From Puniceibacterium sp. IMCC21224 (GTDB lineage Bacteria > Pseudomonadota > Alphaproteobacteria > Rhodobacterales > Rhodobacteraceae): a stretch of DNA of 64,000 nucleotides. The stretch lies in assembly GCF_001038505.1 (NCBI RefSeq), contig NZ_LDPY01000001.1, forward strand, positions 4,080,426-4,144,425, in the 5' to 3' direction. Of this stretch, positions 24,858 to 33,846 are shown in pieces. The position numbers were made by a program, and so were the translations under genes. Below the pieces are notes generated by a model that worked only from the letters and a program-made list of their open reading frames with translations, made no database searches and was not told the origin of the DNA. Each line of letters opens with the position of its first letter. The first letter of the stretch is position 1.

Positions 24858-25817
24858 ATGCATGTTTTCGTTACTGGCGCGACCGGTCACGTTGGATCGC
24901 ACCTTATCCCCGACCTGATCGCAGCCGGTCATGAGGTGACCGGCCTGGCACGGTCTGAAAAGTCAGCAGGAGCCGTATCCGCGCTTGGCGCAAAGGTACA
25001 TCGCGGAGACCTTGCCGACCTTGACGGGCTGAAAGCCGCGGTCGCGGAATCCGACGGTGTCATTCATCTCGGCTATAGGGCCGACCTTATCGGATCCGGT
25101 GGGATCGTCGCGCTGCGGGATTCAGAACTGTCGATTGTGCGTGCGCTTGGCGATGCGTTGGCGAACAGTGGAAAGCCGCTGGTTGTGGCGGGGAATATCG
25201 GCACGCCCACGAACGTCGGCCGCGCGGGGCGTCTGGGCGCACCGGTCAGCCTGGGCCGACCGGCGACCGAAAATGATCCCGCACTTCCCTGCGGTCCGCT
25301 GGACGAAGGCACACTCGTGTCACGCAATATCGTAGAGCATACCGTGCTTGCACTCGCTGGCAGGGGCGTGCGCTCCTCGGTCGTGCGGATTCCCCTCATC
25401 GTGCACAGCGCGACCGGTCGCTTGCAGATGATCGCGCTTTCAAAGCAAAAAGGGTCGGTCGGCTATCCCGGAGAAGGTAACAATAGGTGGCCCGCCGTGC
25501 ACGTCCTCGACCTCTCAACTTTGCTGCTATTGGCGCTCGAAAAGAGCCCCGCTGGCAGAACTTGGCACGCAGTCGCAGACGAGGGGATTCCATTCCGCGA
25601 TTTGGCAGAGGCCGTGGCTGTCCGCATGGGTCTGCCCGCGGTCAGCATCCCCGCCGATGAATTGATGCTACCGGGATACTTCGGAGGTATGTCAGCTGTC
25701 GTCACGGGCGACTTCCCTGCATCAAATGCCATCACACGCCAGTACCTCGACTGGGTACCTACGCAGCCTGGCCTTCTCGAAAGTCTGAAAAACGGTCAAT
25801 ACTTTCCGGCCAGCTAA
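24858..25817 (+). CDS. NAD(P)-dependent epimerase / extended SDR protein
   Basis: 319 residues starting MHVFVTGATGHVGSHLI, the GxxGxxG motif of extended SDRs (NmrA/epimerase type). The start at 24858 follows AAGGAACAACGAC; an upstream in-frame ATG at 24783 is rejected. The segment SDGVIHLGYRADL resembles the substrate loop of SDRs. The usual YxxxK is not obvious: SRNIVEHTVLALA stands in its place. It is therefore a sensor-like or reductase-like member of uncertain reaction. It is transcribed divergently from tetR. Confidence 0.85.
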   Translation: MHVFVTGATGHVGSHLIPDLIAAGHEVTGLARSEKSAGAVSALGAKVHRGDLADLDGLKAAVAESDGVIHLGYRADLIGSGGIVALRDSELSIVRALGDALANSGKPLVVAGNIGTPTNVGRAGRLGAPVSLGRPATENDPALPCGPLDEGTLVSRNIVEHTVLALAGRGVRSSVVRIPLIVHSATGRLQMIALSKQKGSVGYPGEGNNRWPAVHVLDLSTLLLLALEKSPAGRTWHAVADEGIPFRDLAEAVAVRMGLPAVSIPADELMLPGYFGGMSAVVTGDFPASNAITRQYLDWVPTQPGLLESLKNGQYFPAS

Positions 25818-25921
25818 GTTGAGCCGACAGCGGGCGCTTCACTCCAAGCGCACAGATTCCTGCCCCCTACAACAAGCGAACAAAGCGGCTTTCGTGCCCC
25901 ATCCAAGTCACCTCTTGCCAA

Positions 25922-25953
25922 ATGGATCGGCGATCCATATATCTGGATCAGTG
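25922..25953. promoter_or_regulatory. Overlapping palindromes, candidate TetR operator before SDR
   Basis: ATGGATCGGCGATCCAT (25922-25938) is a perfect 7-bp inverted repeat, and GATCCATATATCTGGATC (25932-25949) is a second one sharing the middle arm, giving three TGGATC half-sites. The right part resembles 24669-24690. It lies about 55 bases upstream of the SDR start at 26008. Confidence 0.5.
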
Positions 25954-26007
25954 CTCCGAAAGCGACCAAGGCATGGACGCGCTCAAGAAATGAAAAGGAT
26001 ACGAGAC

Positions 26008-26760
26008 ATGACAAAATTGAACGGAAAGATCGCCGTCATCACCGGCGGCAGCAGCGGTATCGGTCTGGCGACTGCCAAGCGCTTTGTAGAAGAAGGTGCA
26101 AAGGTCGTGATCATCGGCCGACGCGAAAAAGAACTGGCCGAGGCTGCGGCACTGATCGGTCCGAACGTCACGACGGTTGTGGGCGACGTCTCACGGCTTG
26201 AGGATCTGGATCATCTCTTTGCCGTCGTAAAAGAAAAGCACGGCCACATCGACATCCTCTTTGCAAACGCAGGTGCAGGCACGATTGCGCCGCTTGCGGA
26301 AGCCTCCGAAGCCCACTTCGACAAGACCTTCGATGTGAATGTAAAGGGTATGTTCTTCACGGTGCAAAAGGCCCTTCCCATCTTCCGGGACGGCGGCTCG
26401 ATCATTCTGACCTCCTCGGTCTCGAATGTGAAAGGACTGCCGGGGTTCAGCGCCTACGCAGCAAGCAAGGCGGCTGTGCGTAACTTCGCGCGGTCCTGGA
26501 CGCTGGAACTGATCGGTCGCAATATCCGCGTGAACACGTTAAGCCCGGGAGCGATAGAAACCCCCGCGCTGGAAACAACGACGGGCCTGACCCGTGAGCA
26601 AGCCGAGCAGGCAGCTGCCCAGTTCGCTTCGCAAATCCCGATGGGTCGACGGGGCCAGCCAGAAGAAATTGCGGCGGCGGTCACGTTCCTCGCCTCTGAT
26701 GACAGCTCCTACGTCACCGGGATCGACCTTCCCGTCGATGGGGCTTGGGCACAGGTCTGA
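26008..26760 (+). CDS. Classical SDR-family oxidoreductase
   Basis: 250 residues. The NAD(P) motif TGGSSGIG is at 12-19, FANAGAG at 86-91, the catalytic Ser at S137, and YAASK at Y150/K154, so it should be catalytically competent. The C-terminus SSYVTGIDLPVDGAW is standard. The start MTKLNGK at 26008 aligns with the start of its paralogue at 29407. It is followed by a long hairpin and then an F420-reductase-like gene, the same order as at 29407-30813. The substrate is unknown, and TetR control is inferred from the upstream operators. Confidence 0.92.
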   Translation: MTKLNGKIAVITGGSSGIGLATAKRFVEEGAKVVIIGRREKELAEAAALIGPNVTTVVGDVSRLEDLDHLFAVVKEKHGHIDILFANAGAGTIAPLAEASEAHFDKTFDVNVKGMFFTVQKALPIFRDGGSIILTSSVSNVKGLPGFSAYAASKAAVRNFARSWTLELIGRNIRVNTLSPGAIETPALETTTGLTREQAEQAAAQFASQIPMGRRGQPEEIAAAVTFLASDDSSYVTGIDLPVDGAWAQV

Positions 26761-26770
26761 CCAAGACGCG

Positions 26771-26809
26771 TCCTACGACTGGCGGACCTATGTCCCGTCA
26801 GTCGTAGGA
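26771..26809. terminator. Strong hairpin with perfect 11-bp stem after the SDR
   Basis: TCCTACGACTG (26771-26781) pairs perfectly with CAGTCGTAGGA (26799-26809), and inside the loop GGAC and GTCC can pair further. It begins ten bases after the SDR stop. No T-run follows, so it may be a processing or mRNA-stability structure rather than a classical terminator. Confidence 0.5.
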
Positions 26810-26957
26810 GATCAACCTTCATGAGCTGAGATCTCCGTAGGGCCGTGTCTAGGCTGCGCGTCAGATCGCACTGCGCGGAACGGACTTCGAAGCTTCGATC
26901 GTGTCGCATCCCCCGCGTGGCCCGAAAGACTTACACTTTTCATTTAGGAGAATGACC

Positions 26958-27578
26958 ATGAATACCATCAGTATTATCGGCGCCGGAACCATGGCCACGG
27001 CGATTGCAGGCCGTGTCGCCAAGGCGGGACACACCGTAGAGGTCATCACCCGTGACGTTGCAAAGGCGCAGGCACTTGTCAGCAAGCTTGATGCGCGGGC
27101 TGTCTCCGGGACGTATGGCGCCGCGCCGCTGGGCAACATCGTCGTCCTCGCGGTGCCATATGGCAGCGTGGCCACAGTGGCGGCTGATTTTGGCGGCGCG
27201 CTCGACGGCAAGGTGATCATCGACATCGCCAACCCCGTCAACGCGGACATGACGGGACTGGCCACGCCAGCCGGCAGTTCCGGTGCACAGGAAACAGCAA
27301 AAACCCTTCCGTCAGGCGCTCACGTCGTGAAGGCGTTCAACACGATTTTTGGCCACGTCCTTACCCAGGGCGACCGTCTCGATGCTTTCATCGCGGGTGA
27401 CAATGCCGAAGCAAAGGCGCGCGTATCAACCTTCCTCGGAAGTCTCGGGCTTCGCCCAATGGATGTCGGCGGCATGCACATGGCCATGACGCTTGAGGCG
27501 CCTGGCCTAATGATGATTGGCCTCGCCAAAAACGGTGCCGGGTCGTGGAATCTCGCCATCAAGGCCGAAATTGGCTGA
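26958..27578 (+). CDS. NAD(P)-binding, F420-dependent NADP reductase-like protein
   Basis: 206 residues starting MNTISIIGAGTMATAIAGRV, the Rossmann motif, with NIVVLAVPYGSVATVAADFG and KVIIDIANPVNADM as the next conserved strands, typical of the family. TTTAGGAGAATG supplies the ribosome binding site. It lies 197 bases after the SDR with the hairpin between them. It is a paralogue of 21818-22447 and 30214-30813. It probably reduces a small carbonyl compound with NAD(P)H, which is inference. Confidence 0.85.
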   Translation: MNTISIIGAGTMATAIAGRVAKAGHTVEVITRDVAKAQALVSKLDARAVSGTYGAAPLGNIVVLAVPYGSVATVAADFGGALDGKVIIDIANPVNADMTGLATPAGSSGAQETAKTLPSGAHVVKAFNTIFGHVLTQGDRLDAFIAGDNAEAKARVSTFLGSLGLRPMDVGGMHMAMTLEAPGLMMIGLAKNGAGSWNLAIKAEIG

Positions 27579-27640
27579 GCTAGCGGCGACTGCAGGCCGA
27601 TCCACAGCGCAATCGACATCAGGAAAAGGGAGCTCCTTCC

Positions 27641-28057
27641 ATGAGCATCGAACAAAATATCCGAACTGTCCAGGCCTTCTTCGCGGCGATAGGTGCGGGT
27701 GACAAGGAAGTCCTGTTCGCGCTAGTCGACCCAGAGATCGAGTGGATCATTCCCGGCGATGGCTGGCCACTGGCGGGAACGCACCGCGGGCACGCGGGGT
27801 TGACCGCATTGCTTGAGACTGCATCGAAGGAGATGGAGACCTCCTTTGCAGAGCCTCCCGAGTACGTCGCGCAGGGTGAACGGGTTCTGGTCATCGGCAC
27901 CGCGGAGGGGACCGTGACGGCCACCGGCAAGGCTTGGGTGGATAACTGGGTCTTCACCATCACCGTTCGAGATGGCAAGCTGACCAACATCCGTGAGTAT
28001 ATCGACACGCAAGCACTTGCGCGTGCCTCCAAATCGGCCGCGGGCCCCAGTCCCTAA
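27641..28057 (+). CDS. SnoaL/NTF2-like nuclear transport factor 2-fold protein
   Basis: 138 residues of the ketosteroid isomerase-like (NTF2) fold. It begins MSIEQNIRTVQAFFAAIGAGD, with DPEIEWIIPGDGWPLAGTHRG containing the conserved pocket residues and ending in the strand pair VFTITVRDGKLTNIREYIDT. This fold serves isomerases, epoxide hydrolases and simple binding proteins, so activity cannot be assigned. It is 62 bases downstream of the F420-reductase-like gene and probably in the same transcript. Confidence 0.85.
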   Translation: MSIEQNIRTVQAFFAAIGAGDKEVLFALVDPEIEWIIPGDGWPLAGTHRGHAGLTALLETASKEMETSFAEPPEYVAQGERVLVIGTAEGTVTATGKAWVDNWVFTITVRDGKLTNIREYIDTQALARASKSAAGPSP

Positions 28058-28255
28058 GCCTCAGGGCGACGAGTCAAGCCCGTCCTCAGGCCATTTGTGC
28101 GGCCTCCGCTTTCCTCGATTTACGATCGTCGGGTCCAAGAGTTTAGCGCGATGGTGGCGTAGATGCGGAATTTCATAGCATCTCCACAGACGCCGTCGTG
28201 CTGCCTGCCGATCTTAATCGTTATTGCGTCAATGTTGCCGACCAACCGCCGAACG

Positions 28256-29149
28256 TCATTCGCCTTTTACGGATAGCCCCGCAAGAAGCGGGGCGTAAAC
28301 GATGAGCCTGCGCGATATGAACTCTATCAACAGCCTGACACGCATCGTCTTGCGTGCCTCCCCCTGTGTGAGAAGCCAAACCGTCCCGTACATATGCAGT
28401 TCGGTTTCCGGCATTCGCATCAGTAAAGGGTCGGCATCGCCAGCGAAGCACGGTAGTGCCGTCATCCCTATACCTTGCCGTACTGCCGCGATCTGCGACT
28501 CAAAGTCCGTGGTCCTGAACAGAGCACCCGATGTGCGCGCCTCCCCCTCACGTGTCCAGTCAGGTACGCCATGACCACTAATGGAGATCCACGCGGGATC
28601 CGGCCCGCCCGCCCGCCACTCTGCAAATCGGTCGCGGGACAGGTAGAAGCCGCCGAACAGCTCTGGTCCCTTCAGACCATGTAGATTGAGTGGCAAGTCT
28701 TCGCGGTCGTAGACGACTCGAATGGCCACGTCGGCCTCGCGGTTGGTCAAATTTGCCAATTCGCCGGACGACAGGACTTCCATCTCGATGCCCGGATGCA
28801 GGCGTGCGAAATCGGCGAAATCCGGCATGAGCAGGTGTCCTGCGAGGGGCGCCGGCAGAGTCACCCGCAAAAGCCCGCGAACACTCTGATCGCGCCCGAA
28901 GACGCGCGCTTGCAGCTGGTCCGACGACGCTTGCATCTGGTTCGCAAACTCGAGGACCTCCTCGCCTGCATCTGTCAGTCGATAGCCGGAAGGTAGCTTT
29001 TCGAACATCTGCGCCCCGAGGTGGTCCTCGAGCTGAGCGATGCGCCGCAGTACGGTTGAGTGGTTGACCCCCAGGCGCTTGGCGGCAGCCCGCACCGAGC
29101 CTCCGTGCGCCGCGGCCAGAAAGTATCGAACGTCATCCCAGTCGATCAT
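28256..29149 (-). CDS. LysR-family transcriptional regulator
   Basis: 297 residues from MIDWDDVRYFLAAAHGGSV; a start 15 bases earlier is possible. The HTH reads AAAKRLGVNHSTVLRRIAQL, the form common in LysR proteins that regulate dehydrogenase genes, and the effector domain follows. It is divergent from the SDR at 29407 with about 257 bases between them, so the SDR and the F420-reductase-like gene are its likely targets. Confidence 0.92.
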   Translation of the reverse strand: MIDWDDVRYFLAAAHGGSVRAAAKRLGVNHSTVLRRIAQLEDHLGAQMFEKLPSGYRLTDAGEEVLEFANQMQASSDQLQARVFGRDQSVRGLLRVTLPAPLAGHLLMPDFADFARLHPGIEMEVLSSGELANLTNREADVAIRVVYDREDLPLNLHGLKGPELFGGFYLSRDRFAEWRAGGPDPAWISISGHGVPDWTREGEARTSGALFRTTDFESQIAAVRQGIGMTALPCFAGDADPLLMRMPETELHMYGTVWLLTQGEARKTMRVRLLIEFISRRLIVYAPLLAGLSVKGE

Positions 29150-29358
29150 GGTGCAATCCGGCACCGCATGGTGCTCTTTTCAAAGTCAGTGTTTATGGCG
29201 TTGTACGTGAATGTCAGTTGCAATCATAGCATAACCCAGTAGGCGGATGCCCTTTTGCGCGGCGACCTAGTCTCTGTCAACTGTCGTAAAATCGGATGAA
29301 TTTTGCACCACCGGTATGCGCACTTCGGCACTGAGGACCTCACTCCAGTGAACCTATG

Positions 29359-29384
29359 TTGGGGTTGTCGGGGCGTCGCCCCAA
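29359..29384. other. Hairpin in the leader of the second SDR
   Basis: TTGGGG (29359-29364) can pair with CCCCAA (29379-29384), and GGGGCG and CGCCCC inside it form a tight stem. It lies just upstream of the ribosome binding site of the SDR at 29407 and could affect translation. Confidence 0.3.
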
Positions 29385-29406
29385 TACCAACAATAGGATG
29401 AATTAC

Positions 29407-30141
29407 ATGACCAGATTGAATGGAAAGACCGCCGTGATCACCGGTGGTGCCTCCGGCATCGGCCTTGCGGCTGCCAAGCGCTTCATCGATGAAGGCGCAT
29501 TCGTCTTCATTTTCGGCCGCCGCCAGGAAGTCCTGGATGCCGCTGTCGCCGAGCTTGGGACCAATGCTCACGCGGTGAAAGGGTCGGTCTCGGACGAAGC
29601 CGACCTAGATCGACTTTTCGCAGCGGTGAAGGCCGAACGCGGGACCCTCGATATCGTCTTCGCCAATGCCGGGGCGGGAGGCCCGCTCAAATTAGGCGAG
29701 ATCACTGCCGCGCACATCGACGAGACCTTCAACACCAACGTGAAGGGTACGATCTTTACAGTGCAGAAGGCAATTCCTTTGATGGGTCAAGGTGGATCGA
29801 TCATCCTGACCGGATCGAGCGCCGGCACCACGGGTGCTCCGCAGATGACAGCCTACAGCGCGAGCAAGGCAGCAGTGCGCAACCTCGCCAAAACTTGGGC
29901 AGAGGATCTCAAAGGCACCGGCATCCGGATCAACGTTCTGTCGCCCGGAGCGACGGCGACCGATCTCGCAAAGGCCGCGCTGGGTGAGGAAGGCCAGAAG
30001 ATGTTTGCCGCAATGACCCCGCTTCAGCGCATGGCCGACCCGTCGGAAATCGGGGCTGCGGCTGCATTCCTCGCCTCATCCGACAGCAGCTTCATGACCG
30101 CCAGTGAACTCGCCGTCGACGGTGGCTTGGCTCAACTGTAA
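29407..30141 (+). CDS. Classical SDR-family oxidoreductase (paralogue of 26008)
   Basis: 244 residues. TGGASGIG is at 12-19, FANAGAGG follows, S137, Y150 and K154 are the catalytic residues (TAYSASK), and the C-terminus is ASELAVDGGLAQL. It aligns without gaps over the first 160 residues with the SDR at 26008. The start at 29407 is chosen because AGGATG precedes it and because it matches the paralogue; MNY at 29398 is the alternative. It is followed by a hairpin and an F420-reductase-like gene. It probably reduces an aldehyde or ketone. Confidence 0.92.
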   Translation: MTRLNGKTAVITGGASGIGLAAAKRFIDEGAFVFIFGRRQEVLDAAVAELGTNAHAVKGSVSDEADLDRLFAAVKAERGTLDIVFANAGAGGPLKLGEITAAHIDETFNTNVKGTIFTVQKAIPLMGQGGSIILTGSSAGTTGAPQMTAYSASKAAVRNLAKTWAEDLKGTGIRINVLSPGATATDLAKAALGEEGQKMFAAMTPLQRMADPSEIGAAAAFLASSDSSFMTASELAVDGGLAQL

Positions 30142-30151
30142 ATCCCCTGCG

Positions 30152-30189
30152 CCCGCGTCGCTTCGGTCTACTATCCGGAACGACGCGGG
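30152..30189. terminator. Hairpin with perfect 9-bp stem after the second SDR
   Basis: CCCGCGTCG (30152-30160) pairs with CGACGCGGG (30181-30189). It begins ten bases past the SDR stop, the same position as the hairpin after the paralogous SDR at 26008. No T-run follows. Confidence 0.5.
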
Positions 30190-30213
30190 ACCAATAACTA
30201 AAAGGACCATGCT

Positions 30214-30813
30214 ATGAACTACGCAATCATCGGTTTTGGTAACGTTGGCCAGGCGCTGGCCAAGGCTTTTGCCCGTGAAGGCATTGAAGTATCCGTTGCT
30301 ACCACACGCGACCCCCAAAGCTTCGCGTCCGAGGCGGCTGCGATCGGCCCCAGGATCATTCCCAAAACGCTGGCAGGAGCCGTCAAGGCGGACGTCATCT
30401 TTCTGGCCGTCCGTTTCGAGGCGCATACTGATGTCGCAAAGGCGCTGTCCAGCTGGAAAGGCAAGACTATTATCGACGTGACCAATGCCTACGGTGTGCC
30501 GCCAGAGGACCTGGGCGGGCTGCCTTCCTCCAAGTTCATCGAAGCGGCCTTCACTGGTTCAAAATTGGTCAAGGGCTTTAACCACCTGGTTGCTCCCACG
30601 CTGGGCCAAGGTCCGGCCGTCCATGGCGGCAAACGGGTCGTGTTTCTGTCGAGCGATTATGAAGACGCTGCAGCAGAGATCAGTGAGCTTGCAGAAATGC
30701 TCGGCTTCTCGCCGATCAAACTTGGCGGGCTATCTGAAGGCGGGCTAGTTGTGCAAGCCCGGGGAGATACCTGGGGTCGGCTTATTTTCAAGGATCTGGT
30801 CAAGTTCGACTGA
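30214..30813 (+). CDS. NAD(P)-binding, F420-dependent NADP reductase-like protein
   Basis: 199 residues. It starts MNYAIIGFGNVGQALAKAFA with a GxGxxG Rossmann motif, then DVIFLAVRFEAH and GKTIIDVTNAYG, the same order of motifs as the proteins at 21818 and 26958. It is 72 bases downstream of the second SDR, mirroring the first SDR/reductase pair. Pairing twice with an SDR suggests the two enzymes act together or are co-regulated under one stress. The cofactor is probably NADPH. Confidence 0.85.
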   Translation: MNYAIIGFGNVGQALAKAFAREGIEVSVATTRDPQSFASEAAAIGPRIIPKTLAGAVKADVIFLAVRFEAHTDVAKALSSWKGKTIIDVTNAYGVPPEDLGGLPSSKFIEAAFTGSKLVKGFNHLVAPTLGQGPAVHGGKRVVFLSSDYEDAAAEISELAEMLGFSPIKLGGLSEGGLVVQARGDTWGRLIFKDLVKFD

Positions 30814-31006
30814 TAAAAATTGGTGTCCGGTCGACAACGCCGGAGCGCGCGATGGGAATCAAACTGGATTTCGACGAAGCGAAGCGGAGACTTTCCAACG
30901 CTTTCGAAAATAACACCCGAACAGTGAGGTCATACTTGGGCGCGATCGGCGGCGACGATAGGGTCGCTCTGCTGGCATTGGTTTCAAAAGGCATTACAAG
31001 ACATCG

Positions 31007-32029
31007 TCAAACACGACCGTGCCTTACTGATGAAGCCAGCGACAGCCCGATGATAGTAGTTCCAATCGAGCCGATAAGTAATTCGGGGACATGCCATAAC
31101 GTTTGCGCAAAAATTATCAGCGAGAGTACAAGAATAGACCAGAAGGCACCGTGCTCAAGATAGCGAAACTCGGTCAGGGTCTTTTTCTCAACCAGCATTA
31201 CTGTCATTGATCGAACGTACATCGCACCAATACCGAGGCCGATGGCAATTAGAAACAGATTTTGCGTCAAAGCGAAGGCTCCGATCACTCCATCGAAGCT
31301 AAAGGACGCGTCGAGGACTTCGAGATAAAGAAACGCACCAAGTGCGCCGCGTCCGATTGTTCCGCTTGAATCCGCAGTGTCAAGTACGAGTCCCAGCATG
31401 TCCACTAGCAGGAACGTGACGAGTCCACATATGGCGGAGAACATGAAGCTTGCCGAATCGTTTTCGGGCAACGCGACAGAAATCATGAGTGCAGGTATAA
31501 GGACAATTGCTATTTCGAAACCTCGGACAGAGCCGCAACGCCGCATCACCACTTCTGCTGGAGCAATCCAATCAATATCCTTAGCCTCGTCCACGAAATA
31601 GCGCAGCGAAACCATCATGAGGAAAGCAGCGCCGAATGCTGCGATCGTCAGATGGGCATCGCCAATGATCATTGCATACTCGGCGGGTTTGCGGGCCGCG
31701 AGGACCAATGCCTCGATTGGGCCAATGCCAGCGGCGATGACGACGATCAACAAAGGAAACACGATACGCATGCCAAATACCGCAATCAATATGCCCCAGG
31801 TTAGGAACCGCCTTTGCCATAGCGGCGACATTTCTTTCAGTTTGTTGGCGTTTACGATAGCGTTGTCGAAGGAAAGCGAGATTTCCAGAATTGTGAGGAT
31901 TGCGCCGATCAGGAAAAAGCCGATCGCCCCCGAGATGGTTCCGCTAAAGCTCCAACCGAGCAAGAGTGCCAAAAACAACCCCCCAAGAGTTACCAAGAAG
32001 GCTCCGCGGAAATATCGAAAAGTTGACAT
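31007..32029 (-). CDS. DUF475 (TerC-like) integral membrane protein
   Basis: 340 residues with about nine hydrophobic segments. Two internally related motifs, EISLSFDNAIVNANKL near residue 50 and EVLDASFSFDGVIGAFA near residue 240, are characteristic of DUF475/TerC-like proteins and place acidic residues inside the membrane, suggesting metal ion transport. It stands alone, convergent with the genes to its left. The physiological role is not known; TerC relatives are linked to tellurite resistance and manganese export. Confidence 0.88.
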   Translation of the reverse strand: MSTFRYFRGAFLVTLGGLFLALLLGWSFSGTISGAIGFFLIGAILTILEISLSFDNAIVNANKLKEMSPLWQRRFLTWGILIAVFGMRIVFPLLIVVIAAGIGPIEALVLAARKPAEYAMIIGDAHLTIAAFGAAFLMMVSLRYFVDEAKDIDWIAPAEVVMRRCGSVRGFEIAIVLIPALMISVALPENDSASFMFSAICGLVTFLLVDMLGLVLDTADSSGTIGRGALGAFLYLEVLDASFSFDGVIGAFALTQNLFLIAIGLGIGAMYVRSMTVMLVEKKTLTEFRYLEHGAFWSILVLSLIIFAQTLWHVPELLIGSIGTTIIGLSLASSVRHGRV

Positions 32030-32238
32030 AGAAGGTCCTCAATTTAATCTAGCCGCGTAGGGATCCACCTAGGTGCAGAGATGCAAGGAAGGCGCGCCCC
32101 TGATCAGGGCAAAGCCGTCGTGTAAGATTCTGAAACACATAGGGATATGACGGGGCTGCTTGGGAGGTAAGTGTCCGAGCGGGCGCGCCGATCTGCAGGC
32201 ACACGAGATATGTTTAACTCGTTGTCCGGTGGACGATC

Positions 32239-33846
32239 TTAGGCCGCATCTCCAAGCCCTGCTCCCGTCGCACTAAGCAATTGCCGGGTGTAGGCATGCG
32301 TCGGACGCTCGTAGACTTGGTCAACCTCGCCCTGTTCGACAATCTCTCCCTTGTTCATCACCAAAACTGAGCTTGCGAATTCGCGGATTAGAGCAAGGTC
32401 GTGCGCGACAAAAATATAGGACAGGTCGAAATCACTGCGCAGTTCTTTTAGCAAGGCAATGACCTGTGCTTGAACAGACACGTCGAGCGCGGAAACGGCC
32501 TCGTCGCAGATAATCAGTTCAGGTCGGAGAGTCAGAGATCGCGCGATTGCAATCCTTTGGCGTTGACCGCCTGAGAACTGATGCGGATATCGGCCGGCGT
32601 GTGCCGGGCTGAGCCCCACGCGTTCCAGCAATTCGCCTACGCGGCGGGGCCACTCAGATCTTTCTAGAATTCCAGGATGAATAGCCCAGGGCTCAGATAT
32701 TATCTGAAAGACGCTCATTCGGGGATTAAGCGACGCGGTCGGGTCTTGAAAAACGAACTGTACGCGCTTGCGGAAATCATACATCTCGCGCGCGGAAAAG
32801 CCAGACAGCCCGCGCCCGTCGAACAGGATCTCTCCCGATGTCGGACGATCTAAGCCGAGCAGCATCCTGGCGAGCGTGGATTTTCCAGACCCGGATTCAC
32901 CGACGACGCCCAACGTCTCGCCCTTGTCCAGCCGGAAGTTTGCACGGTAAACGGCCCGCACACCGGTAGTGGAGTCGCCGTAGGTGCGGCAGAGGTCGCG
33001 CGCCTCGACAAGCGGTGTGACGCAGCGGCTTGAGACGCGATGAGGAACCGAAAATCCCCCTCTGCCCGGCACCGCGTCGAGCAACTTGCGAGTGTACTCC
33101 TGCGCCGGGGCACGCAGGATGTTTTCAACCGGGCCCTGTTCGACCACCTTGCCGCTTTGCATGACCACCACCGTATCGGCAGCCATCTCGACAACAGCGA
33201 GGTCGTGGGTAATTACCACCATCGCCATGCCAGTCTCGACTTTGATCGACTTCAACAGGTCGAGGATTTGCGCTTGGACGGTCACGTCGAGCGCACTTGT
33301 GGGCTCGTCAGCGAGCAACAGCTTCGGTTCCAGCGCAATGGCTGAGGCGATCATTATGCGTTGCCGCTGGCCGCCCGAGAACTGATGCGGATAGTCTTTC
33401 GCCCGCCGCGCCGCATCGGGGATACCGACGCGATCAAGCAACTCGACTGCGCGGCGGTTAGCCACGTCCTTTCGGACGCCATGAACACGCAAGGTTTCGG
33501 CAATCTGCCAGCCGATGGGATAGACCGGGTTCAGTGCCGCGAGCGGATCCTGAAATATCATCGACATCGCCCTGCCGTTGAGGCGCCGACGCTCTTCCTG
33601 CGGGGTCTTTAGCAGGTCGTGGCCCTCGAACAATATCTCTCCGTTGGGGATGACAGCCGGCGGTGTGTCGATCAAGTTCATCACGGCCGAGGCGCTGACG
33701 CTTTTGCCTGAACCGCTCTCGCCTAGGATGGCCAGTGTGCGGCCGGCCTCGACCGACCAGCTGACATTCTCAACTGCGCGCACCAAGCCGCGTGTTGTAG
33801 GGAAATGAACCGACAGGTTGCGAATGGACAACAATGTGGGTTTCAT
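32239..33846 (-). CDS. Dipeptide-type ABC transporter ATP-binding protein, two fused NBDs
   Basis: 535 residues containing two complete ATPase domains. Walker A GESGSGKS occurs twice, the signature FSGGQRQRI twice, and Walker B LLADEPTSALD and IICDEAVSALD once each. Each domain has the C-terminal oligopeptide (OppD/F-like) extension, so this is a fused DppD-DppF. The ATG at 33846 overlaps the upstream permease stop by four bases (ATGA); an ORF start at 33975 would run into that gene. It energises import through the permeases at 33843-35685. Confidence 0.93.
   Translation of the reverse strand: MKPTLLSIRNLSVHFPTTRGLVRAVENVSWSVEAGRTLAILGESGSGKSVSASAVMNLIDTPPAVIPNGEILFEGHDLLKTPQEERRRLNGRAMSMIFQDPLAALNPVYPIGWQIAETLRVHGVRKDVANRRAVELLDRVGIPDAARRAKDYPHQFSGGQRQRIMIASAIALEPKLLLADEPTSALDVTVQAQILDLLKSIKVETGMAMVVITHDLAVVEMAADTVVVMQSGKVVEQGPVENILRAPAQEYTRKLLDAVPGRGGFSVPHRVSSRCVTPLVEARDLCRTYGDSTTGVRAVYRANFRLDKGETLGVVGESGSGKSTLARMLLGLDRPTSGEILFDGRGLSGFSAREMYDFRKRVQFVFQDPTASLNPRMSVFQIISEPWAIHPGILERSEWPRRVGELLERVGLSPAHAGRYPHQFSGGQRQRIAIARSLTLRPELIICDEAVSALDVSVQAQVIALLKELRSDFDLSYIFVAHDLALIREFASSVLVMNKGEIVEQGEVDQVYERPTHAYTRQLLSATGAGLGDAA

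Noticed and set aside
30852..31163. Rightward open frame beginning MGIKLDFDEAKRRLSNAF
   Set aside because: Its second half overlaps the DUF475 gene on the other strand, no domain is recognised and no homologous copy is in the window. A short remnant is possible but unsupported.
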